Shown here: one piece after another, positions 16,536 to 23,149 of the stretch
How the letters are laid out: each line of letters starts with the position of its first letter
How positions within the stretch are numbered: the stretch's first letter is position 1
Assembly: GCA_035295745.1 (NCBI GenBank)
Contig: DATGIL010000010.1
Coordinates: 1 to 44,339, forward strand
DNA length: 44,339 bases
From: JAIQFL01 sp035295745
GTDB taxonomy: Bacteria; Acidobacteriota; Terriglobia; Bryobacterales; Bryobacteraceae
Reading direction: 5' to 3'
Position numbers and translations under genes: made by a program
The notes under the pieces: generated by a model
Seen by the model: the letters and a program-made list of their open reading frames with translations, nothing else
Databases searched by the model: none
What the model was told of the DNA's origin: nothing

Positions 16536-17840
16536 ATGCCCCCCCGTTCTGGGACTGTTCTCCTGGTTTTCGCCTGCGCTTGGATAGCGTTCGGTCAGAA
16601 TTCCGCGGGGCAGGCCGACCGCCAGTTGAACATCGATTCATTCGAAGTCGTCTGGAAGACCGTGCTGGAAAAGCACTGGGACCCCAAATTAGGGGGGCTC
16701 GACTGGCAAAAAGTTCACGACGAATTGCGGCCGAAGGTCGAAGCGGCAAGGAACAAGGACGAGGCTCGGGACGTAATCAGTGCTATGCTCGGCCGCCTGA
16801 ACCAGACCCACTTCGGGGTGTTCCCGGGCGATGTTTACGGGAGTTTGGAAGGCAAAGGACAGTCTGGAGCCGACGCAGACTCGGGAGATGCCACGGCAGG
16901 CGTTGATGTGCGCGTGATTGATGGGCGTGCCATCGTAATCGCTGTGCAAGCGGGTTCTCCCGCCGCGGAAGCTGGGGTCAAACCGGGATGGGAGATCGTC
17001 AAAGTGAGCGGCGCCGAGATTGCGCCCGTGCTCAAATCGATCCACGAGCAGTTCGCGAAATCCACGCTGCTCGATTTCCGCCTCATGCGCGCAGTCACGA
17101 GCAGGCTCCAAGGAGCAACCAACAGTTCCGTGCCGGTGGAGTTCCTGGACGGATCCGACCATACAGTTTCGCTCAAGATCTTTCGCACACAGCCGCGCGG
17201 AAAAGTAATCCACTTCGGCAATTTGCCACCGGGATACTTCTGGTCGGAAACGCGAAAGCCGCGGCCCGGCGTCGGGTACGTGCGTTTCAACGAATTCATG
17301 GACCCGGAAGACTTGTCCAGGACGTTCGAAGATGCCGTGGAGAGCTGCCGGGAGTGCAAAGGATTTGTAGTGGACGTCCGCGGTAATCCGGGCGGGATCG
17401 GCGGGCTGGCGATGGGGGTCGCCGGCTGGTTTGTCGATCAGGGGGGCCTGCAATTAGGCACTGAGTATTTGCGCGGGCTGACGATGAAGTTCGTCATTTT
17501 TCCGAGGGCAGAGCCCTATCGTGGGCCGCTCGCCATCCTGGTGGACGGCTGCTCGGCTTCCACTGCCGAGATCTTCGCGCAAGGACTGAAGGATGTGAAG
17601 CGCGCCCGAATCTTCGGCACGCACACCGCGGGAGCCGCGCTGCCTTCGGTGATTTCGAGATTACCTAACGGCGATGGATTCCAGTACGCCATCGCCAACT
17701 ACATCTCCCAAGGCGGTCAGCCTTTGGAGGGGATTGGCGTGACACCGGATGAGGAAGTGCATCCCACGCGCAGCCAGTTGCTCGCGGGCCAGGATCCGAT
17801 CCTGGACGCCGCTCTCGACTGGATTCAAAAGAAGCACTAG
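16536..17840 (+). CDS. Exported S41-family (C-terminal processing / tricorn-like) peptidase with PDZ domain
   Basis: With the ATG at 16536 the 434-residue product has a signal peptide (TVLLVFACAWIAFGQ). It continues with an N-terminal helical region (DSFEVVWKTVLEKHWDP), a PDZ domain at ~125-175 (AVQAGSPAAEAGVKPGWEI) and the S41 core (VVDVRGNPGG, then LVDGCSASTAEIFAQG). Ser342 aligns with the nucleophile of Tsp/CtpA. The position of the general-base lysine of E. coli Tsp, 25 residues on, is Ala367 within GTHTAGA. The GxxTAGA form occurs in other S41 subgroups that use a different catalytic arrangement, so activity remains plausible. The next gene follows after 13 bp and is probably cotranscribed. 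Confidence 0.88.
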   Translation: MPPRSGTVLLVFACAWIAFGQNSAGQADRQLNIDSFEVVWKTVLEKHWDPKLGGLDWQKVHDELRPKVEAARNKDEARDVISAMLGRLNQTHFGVFPGDVYGSLEGKGQSGADADSGDATAGVDVRVIDGRAIVIAVQAGSPAAEAGVKPGWEIVKVSGAEIAPVLKSIHEQFAKSTLLDFRLMRAVTSRLQGATNSSVPVEFLDGSDHTVSLKIFRTQPRGKVIHFGNLPPGYFWSETRKPRPGVGYVRFNEFMDPEDLSRTFEDAVESCRECKGFVVDVRGNPGGIGGLAMGVAGWFVDQGGLQLGTEYLRGLTMKFVIFPRAEPYRGPLAILVDGCSASTAEIFAQGLKDVKRARIFGTHTAGAALPSVISRLPNGDGFQYAIANYISQGGQPLEGIGVTPDEEVHPTRSQLLAGQDPILDAALDWIQKKH

Positions 17841-17853
17841 AGAGGTAAAGAGC

Positions 17854-18627
17854 ATGAACCGTTTTGCAAAGCAGCATTACTGGATCGGGATGGCGATGGT
17901 ATTGGCCGCCGCCGGAACCGTCCAAGCCGCCGACGACTTGCCCAAGGCCGATACCATTCTGGATAAGTATGTGGAGGTGACCGGGGGTAAGGCGGCGTAC
18001 TCCAAGCTTCACACGGAAACCCAAACCGGCCTCATGGACTTCTCGGCGATGGGGCTCAAAGGTAAGGTGACGTCCTATCATTCCGAGCCTGATTTGACGC
18101 TGGTGGAGATCAACATCGACGGCATCGGCAAGATTACGGAAGGCTCGAACGGCCAGGTGGCTTGGAGCTTGAGCGCGATGCAGGGTCCGCGTCTGAAGGA
18201 AGGCAGCGAGAAGAGCGAAGCGCTGCTGCATGCGCAATTCAACGGCGACCTGCGCTGGCGCGATTTGTATTCGAACGCCGAGACTGTGGGAGTGGAACAG
18301 GTGGATGGCAAGGACTGCTATAAGGTGGTGCTGACACCGAAGTCCGGCAATCCGATCACGCGGTGGTACGACAAGAATTCCGGTCTGTTGCTCAAGATGC
18401 GGGTGAAGGCCAATAGCCCCATGGGTGAGATCGAAGCGGATTCGGTGGTCAGCGAATATCGCAAGGAAGGCGACATTCTCCTGCCGCATAAGATCGTGCA
18501 GAAGGTGGCGACGATGGAAATCGGCATGACGGTCGAGAATGTGCAGTACAACTTGGAGATTCCGAAAGACAAGTTCGACGTGCCCGCCGAGATCAAAGCG
18601 TTGATGAACAAGCCCGCCGACAAGTAG
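17854..18627 (+). CDS. Exported LolA/LppX-like fold outer-membrane lipoprotein-sorting-type protein
   Basis: The ATG at 17854, after AGAGGTAAAG, gives 257 residues with a signal peptide (YWIGMAMVLAAAGTVQA). The mature part has the alternating beta-strand pattern of proteins annotated as outer membrane lipoprotein-sorting or DUF4292-like. It opens with ADTILDKYVEVTGGKAAY, then GKDCYKVVLTP and KNSGLLLKMRV, and ends SEYRKEGDILLPHKIV. These proteins have a half-barrel that holds lipid or lipoprotein. In Acidobacteria such genes often sit next to an M16 or S41 peptidase, as here. The exact ligand is unknown. The gene ends the two-gene unit begun by the peptidase. Confidence 0.75.
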   Translation: MNRFAKQHYWIGMAMVLAAAGTVQAADDLPKADTILDKYVEVTGGKAAYSKLHTETQTGLMDFSAMGLKGKVTSYHSEPDLTLVEINIDGIGKITEGSNGQVAWSLSAMQGPRLKEGSEKSEALLHAQFNGDLRWRDLYSNAETVGVEQVDGKDCYKVVLTPKSGNPITRWYDKNSGLLLKMRVKANSPMGEIEADSVVSEYRKEGDILLPHKIVQKVATMEIGMTVENVQYNLEIPKDKFDVPAEIKALMNKPADK

Positions 18628-18856
18628 TGTCCCAAATTGCTGTCCTTTCCCTGTTGCCTGGTGCGGCGATTGCCGAGGTTTGCAAGTCGGCATCGCCGTA
18701 GCAGGCTGGATGGTTCAGCAACCCACCGATATCTTCCGGCAAACGCTCTGGCAGCACGCCGGGAAAAGCATCCTGGAGTGCGACTTCTCAGGCTGATGCG
18801 TTTGTCGTGCTTTTCCAAATTTGATGGAGTGTGAGATCTTCGATCTCGGCGAGGAC

Positions 18857-19048
18857 TTATTTTACCCGAGCGGCGGCCCGGCGGCCCGTGCCCTGACATT
18901 GCGGACACTGTCCCGTGCCCGCGCAATTGAAGCATTGGCCCCCGTTGCCGGTACCTTTGCAATCGGTGCATTGCCCGGATCCACCGCAGACATCGCATTT
19001 TACGTTTTCGTTGGTCACAATTTGGCGAAATTGCACGTGGAGGGCCAT
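18857..19048 (-). CDS. Stand-alone DnaJ-type zinc-finger (CxxCxGxG x4) small protein
   Basis: This 63-residue frame carries four CxxCxGxG motifs in a row: CDVCGGSG, CTDCKGTG, CFNCAGTG and CPQCQGTG (Cys18/21, 27/30, 39/42, 48/51). That is the complete cysteine set of the DnaJ/Hsp40 central domain, which binds two zinc ions. There is no J domain and no substrate-binding C-terminus. In DnaJ the motif repeats are spaced more widely (about 8-14 residues between pairs), so this is a compact version. The start has a weak ribosome-binding site; GTG at Val11 is an alternative. It may bind unfolded protein or have a redox/zinc role. It is divergent from the Usp gene with a 134-bp gap. Confidence 0.72.
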   Translation of the reverse strand: MALHVQFRQIVTNENVKCDVCGGSGQCTDCKGTGNGGQCFNCAGTGQCPQCQGTGRRAAARVK

Positions 19049-19182
19049 TCGGTGCTGGAATCGAGTATAGACGCGACAATTTCCGGTAGACGGAAAACCA
19101 AGCCCGCGCCCAGGCCATCTCGGCCTCAGCGCCAGTCACACGTGCCTTTCGAATCGGATTATCCTAATTACAGAGAATCCGT

Positions 19183-20064
19183 ATGCGAGATCTTGCCCGA
19201 ATTCTGCTGCCCATCGATTTTTCTGAGCGCTCCGTAGGGCCGGCACGGTACGCCATGTCACTGGCAAAACACTTTGGTTCCGAGTTGACTCTGCTGCACG
19301 TGCTCACGCCGTTGCAGTACGAGTACGGCGCGCTGGAAATCAGCGGCTCGATGCTTTCGGAGCTGTATCGCAGCCGGACTGAGCAGGCGATGCGGGAATT
19401 AGAGGCGTTTCTGCCGAACGAACTGGCCGGTCCGAACGTGCGTCGTGTCGTCCTGGAGGGCGATCCCGCGGCAAAAATCGTGGATCTCGCTCATGGCGCG
19501 CCCGATCAGACGGTAGTTCTCATGCCAACCCACGGATATGGCCCCTTCCGCCGGTTCATTCTCGGATCGACGACGGCCAAGGTACTGCACGACGCCGATT
19601 GTCCCGTGTGGACGGGAGTTCATTTGGAAGAGGCGCCGGCTCTGGCCTCGATTCCTTTCCACAACATTCTGTGCGCCGTGGATCTCGGACCGCAAAGCGC
19701 CAAAGCGCTCTGCTGGGCGGCACGGATGACCCGCGAGTTTAACGCCGCCCTACACGTATTGCACGTGCTTCCCGCCGGTCCGGGCCTGGCGGATGGGGCG
19801 GATGATCCGGCATCGAATTGGCAGATTCCGCTTCGGAAATCGGCTGGCGAGGAGTTACGGCGCCTGCTATCGTCGGTGGGAGTAGAAGGCGAGGCGGGCG
19901 TGGAATCAGGTGAGCCGGGCAAAGCGATCTGCGCCACTGCCGGTCGTGTGAAGGCGGACCTTCTGGTGATTGGACGAGGGTCGGCAGCGGGTGTTTTTGG
20001 ACGCTTGCGCACCAACGCCTATGCCATCATCCGGGAGTCGCCGTGCCCCGTGGTGAGTGTGTGA
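19183..20064 (+). CDS. Tandem universal stress protein (two UspA domains)
   Basis: The 293-residue protein has two Usp folds. The first is ~1-148, starting ARILLPIDFSERSVGPARYA and ending with the ATP-binding motif MPTHGYGPFRRFILGSTT and VLHDADCPVW. The second is ~160-293, starting FHNILCAVDLGPQSAKALCW and ending VIGRGSAAGVFGRL and RESPCPVVSV. The G-2x-G-9x-G(S/T) motif is intact in domain 1. In domain 2 the last part is altered, so only the first half is likely to bind ATP in the usual way. The stop codon is 3 bp before the GTG start of the acyl-CoA synthetase, which indicates an operon. The role may be stress- or energy-responsive control, inferred from the family. Confidence 0.92.
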   Translation: MRDLARILLPIDFSERSVGPARYAMSLAKHFGSELTLLHVLTPLQYEYGALEISGSMLSELYRSRTEQAMRELEAFLPNELAGPNVRRVVLEGDPAAKIVDLAHGAPDQTVVLMPTHGYGPFRRFILGSTTAKVLHDADCPVWTGVHLEEAPALASIPFHNILCAVDLGPQSAKALCWAARMTREFNAALHVLHVLPAGPGLADGADDPASNWQIPLRKSAGEELRRLLSSVGVEGEAGVESGEPGKAICATAGRVKADLLVIGRGSAAGVFGRLRTNAYAIIRESPCPVVSV

Positions 20065-20067
20065 AAC

Positions 20068-21873
20068 GTGCAGCGTGATAAATTGCTTGGAGTGAACCCG
20101 CGCACCGTTTTCCAGCTTCTGGAAGAGACTACCCGCCAGTACGGCGATGCTCCCGCGCTCCATCAGCCCGATGCGCAGAGTAAAACTGGATATCTGACGT
20201 ATTCCTGGAAGCAATACCGCCAGGCCGTGCTGGAGATCGCCGCCGGATTGCGGGTTTTGGGTATAAGCAAAGGCGATGTGGTGGCGTTGAACTCCGAGAC
20301 CCGGCTGGAGTTTTATATCGCCGACCTGGGCATCATGTCGAGCGGGGCGGTCGCGGCCGCGATGTATCCCAGCTATCCTCCCAAAGATCTGTTGCGGACA
20401 CTGTCCGCGGTGGGGGCGCGCGCTGTTTTCGTGGAGGACACAAAGACGCTGGGAACGTTGCGGGAAGCGCCGGTCCAGCACTGGATTTTGATGACGGGTA
20501 CGGCGCCGGGTGCGATCACGCTCGAGGATCTGCGGGCTCGTGGCCGTGCCGAACTGGCCCGCGATACGCAACTGCCGGAGCGTTTGCGCGCCTCGGTACA
20601 GCCGTCCGACACCGCCATCCTCTACCTCACGTCAGGCGCCACGGGTGAGCCGAAGATGGCGCTGGTGACGCATCAGGCGATCGTCTCGAATGTGGATATG
20701 GGGCCATTGGTGTTACCGATCGGCCCGCAGGATTCAACGGTGGCGTTCCTGCCCTCGGCGCACATCGCGCAACGTGTCGTGATCGAACTGTTGCCCATTC
20801 GTATGGGCATGCCGGTGACGTTCTTTGAGAGCCTCATGAAGCTGCCGCAGGACATCCGCAAGGTGCGGCCGACGATTCTGCTGGCGCCGCCGCGCATGTG
20901 GGAGCGCATCTATTCGACCATCTGCACCGAACTGCGCAAGCGTCCCGCGCCGGCCCGCAAGGCGTTCTACGGAGCGTTGGGACTGGCGTTGGCAGCCGCG
21001 CGATACCGCCGCGAAGGCAGGAAGGTTCCGTTCCACATTCGCGCTCCGTTGAAGGTGGCCGACCGTCTGATGTTTCGTAAGGTGAGGGCGCGCTTCGGTG
21101 GACGCATTCGTGTAGCCGCTTCGGGAGCGGCGCCGCTGAGCAAGGACCTCGCGGAGTTCTACGAAGCCGTGGGAATGCCGCTGATCGAAGGCTACGGGCT
21201 CACCGAAGGCGGCGTGGTGACGCTCAATCCGCTCGACCGCCCAAAGCCGGGGAGCATCGGAAAGCCTTTGTCGGGCGATGTGCAGGTACGGATCGCCGAG
21301 GATGGCGAACTGTTGGTGCACAGCCCCTGCCTGTTCACCGGCTATCTGAACGATCCCGCTACCAGTGCCGAGGTTTTGCAGGATGGTTGGCTGCACACTG
21401 GCGACATCGCGCAGATCGACGACGACGGCTACATCTTCATCACCGGGCGCAAGAAGGAACTGATCGTTTCATCGACGGGGAAGAAAATATATCCATCGCG
21501 TGTGGAAAGCCTGTTCAAGATGGAGCCTCTGATCAGTCAGGTCCTGCTGGTGGGCGACCGTCTCCCTTATCTGACCGCGCTGTTCACGATCAACGGCGTC
21601 AACGCCGAGACGATTAAGGGGATGGACGCATGGCGCGGCAGGCCGATCGAGGAGATTGCGCAGGCCAAGCCGGTGGCGACTGAGATTCAGAAAGCGGTGG
21701 CGCGCGTGAATAAACACCTGGCGCCGTTCGAGCAGGTGCGTAAGTACCGCATTCTCTCGCGCGATTTCAGCATCGAGCAGGGCGAGTTGACGGCGACGAT
21801 GAAGGTGCGGCGCGGACGAGCCATGGAGAACTTCAAGGAACAGATCGACGAGTTGTACGCCGGCCGCGAGTGA
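20068..21873 (+). CDS. Long-chain fatty-acid--CoA ligase (AMP-dependent synthetase, FadD15-like)
   Basis: The 601-residue enzyme starts at GTG 20068, 3 bp after the Usp gene, and has no separate ribosome-binding site, so translation is probably coupled. It would activate fatty acids with ATP to acyl-AMP and then acyl-CoA. Visible motifs are the phosphate-binding loop LTSGATGEPKMALVTH, the AMP motif IEGYGLTEGGVVTLNP, GWLHTGDIAQIDDDGYIFIT and GRKKELIVSSTGKKIYPSRV, plus the C-terminal ELTATMKVRR. The P-loop differs from the usual TSGTTGxPKG by Ala for the second Thr and Met for the final Gly. The enlarged ~600-residue form with KIRKVRPT-type linker fits the long-chain class. The cell role (membrane lipid or degradation) cannot be told. 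Confidence 0.92.
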   Translation: MQRDKLLGVNPRTVFQLLEETTRQYGDAPALHQPDAQSKTGYLTYSWKQYRQAVLEIAAGLRVLGISKGDVVALNSETRLEFYIADLGIMSSGAVAAAMYPSYPPKDLLRTLSAVGARAVFVEDTKTLGTLREAPVQHWILMTGTAPGAITLEDLRARGRAELARDTQLPERLRASVQPSDTAILYLTSGATGEPKMALVTHQAIVSNVDMGPLVLPIGPQDSTVAFLPSAHIAQRVVIELLPIRMGMPVTFFESLMKLPQDIRKVRPTILLAPPRMWERIYSTICTELRKRPAPARKAFYGALGLALAAARYRREGRKVPFHIRAPLKVADRLMFRKVRARFGGRIRVAASGAAPLSKDLAEFYEAVGMPLIEGYGLTEGGVVTLNPLDRPKPGSIGKPLSGDVQVRIAEDGELLVHSPCLFTGYLNDPATSAEVLQDGWLHTGDIAQIDDDGYIFITGRKKELIVSSTGKKIYPSRVESLFKMEPLISQVLLVGDRLPYLTALFTINGVNAETIKGMDAWRGRPIEEIAQAKPVATEIQKAVARVNKHLAPFEQVRKYRILSRDFSIEQGELTATMKVRRGRAMENFKEQIDELYAGRE

Positions 21874-21943
21874 TCTGCCACGATTGGTGTTGTATTCGGG
21901 CGACGCTCCCTGAGACTGACGCTCGCGGCTCGCTCGTGACGTT

Positions 21944-21964
21944 CTTACGAACTGCGGTCGTAAG
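21944..21964 (+). terminator. Hairpin between acyl-CoA synthetase and methyltransferase genes
   Basis: CTTACGA (21944-21950) and TCGTAAG (21958-21964) form a perfect 7-bp stem with a 7-base loop. No U-tract follows, so it may be a weak or Rho-assisted terminator or a processing site. Confidence 0.35.
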
Positions 21965-21991
21965 CAAGCGTTGTAACGCCTCGAATAAACA

Positions 21992-22891
21992 ATGACGGAC
22001 TCGTGGATTCCCAGAGCGACGATCGTCGCGCTAGATAATCCCGAAGGCCGCACCGAATTGGCGCGTCTGGCCACGATCGCCGCGCGCACTGCAATTCCCC
22101 AGTGCGATGTCGAGATCTTCTGGGATGATCTCTGGATGCGGCGCATCGGCCCGCACTACTTTGCCGAGCCCGACCTGTTCCGCAGGGCCGAGCCCAAATG
22201 GCAGCACTGGCCGGGTGCGGCGGCATCCTTCCTCCGCGACGTCCAGGACCACTGGTTCTATCTCTACAAGCCGCGTCCCGGAGATGTGATCGTCGATATC
22301 GGCGCGGGCCGCGGCGAGGATGTCCTGCCGTTTTCGCAGGCCGTTGGTCCGGCGGGAAGAGTCCTGGCGATCGAACCGCATCCCATTACTTTCCGCGCCC
22401 TCGAGAAGTTCTGCGAATGGAACCGCCTTTCGAATGTGACTCCTATCCGCTGTGCCTGCTACCAAGAAACCGCCGCTCTGCAGATTGAAACAACGGCGGC
22501 GTGGCAGTCGAATTATGTCCGAACGGGCGAAGCGTCCACGAGCAGTTCGCCCGTCCCTGGGGTTCGATTCGACGATCTGTGCCGCCAGCAGGAGATCAAC
22601 CGGATCGATTACCTGAAGATGAACATCGAGGGCGCCGAGCGGAGCGCACTCCCCGGCTGCCGCGACTCGCTCGCGCGCACCCGCTTCGTGACCGTCGCCG
22701 CGCACGACTTCCGAGCCGCTCGTGGCGAAGGCGAGCAGTTCCGCACCTTGCAATTTGTCCGCGATTTTCTGATCGAGGCGGGCTTCTCGCTGACCACGCG
22801 CGATGGCGATGCCCGCTACTGGGTTCCGTTTCACGTTCACGGCAGCAGAGTCCCGACGGCACCGGCAGTGGCAGATGAAGCACAGGTATGA
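21992..22891 (+). CDS. FkbM-family SAM-dependent methyltransferase
   Basis: The 299-residue protein has a Rossmann SAM-binding motif VIVDIGAGRGEDVLPFS at ~99-115, then the acidic ribose-binding strand GRVLAIEPHPITFRALE. The FkbM signature follows as INRIDYLKMNIEGAERSAL, with Asn in place of the usual Asp. The ~95-residue N-terminal extension (MTDSWIPRATIVALD, then DVEIFWDDLWMRRIGPHYF) is longer than in minimal FkbM domains. The family methylates hydroxyls of sugars or secondary metabolites. The target is unknown; the gene stands 118 bp after the acyl-CoA synthetase with a hairpin between, so linkage to lipid metabolism is uncertain. The ribosome-binding site is weak, and internal starts are possible. 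Confidence 0.85.
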   Translation: MTDSWIPRATIVALDNPEGRTELARLATIAARTAIPQCDVEIFWDDLWMRRIGPHYFAEPDLFRRAEPKWQHWPGAAASFLRDVQDHWFYLYKPRPGDVIVDIGAGRGEDVLPFSQAVGPAGRVLAIEPHPITFRALEKFCEWNRLSNVTPIRCACYQETAALQIETTAAWQSNYVRTGEASTSSSPVPGVRFDDLCRQQEINRIDYLKMNIEGAERSALPGCRDSLARTRFVTVAAHDFRAARGEGEQFRTLQFVRDFLIEAGFSLTTRDGDARYWVPFHVHGSRVPTAPAVADEAQV

Positions 22892-23149
22892 TGCCTTCTC
22901 TGCGGGCTAGAACGTGCAGATACTCGGGTGGTTCGGTCTTACCCTTTCGAGTGCGCCCACGATAGGCGGATGCCGAATCCGCACAAAGATCCGGTCGAAC
23001 AGGTCTCTCGGCCCGAGCTACGTCCACACGAGCGTCTCCGCTCCAGCTTGAGACTGTGTTTAGTCGGCCACCTGACGCGGGGCGCACTGCCCCTTTCCCG
23101 CGCCGCTACCCCAAACGCAGTATTGTAGTAACGAAGGACCAGTCCTACC

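Noticed and set aside
15422..16906. 494-codon plus-strand open frame
   Set aside because: It is antisense to the DASS transporter; its Arg/Gly/Asp/His-rich low-complexity translation has no hydrophobic core or motif.
18637..18834. 65-codon plus-strand open frame after the LolA-like gene
   Set aside because: No ribosome-binding site and an Arg/Leu/Ser-rich composition typical of non-coding high-GC DNA.
22892..23149. 258-bp gap searched for a tRNA or small gene
   Set aside because: No cloverleaf with a T-arm GTTC element or CCA end was found; the frames here are short and unsupported. Only a small GGGGC/GCCCC hairpin near 23089-23103 is seen.
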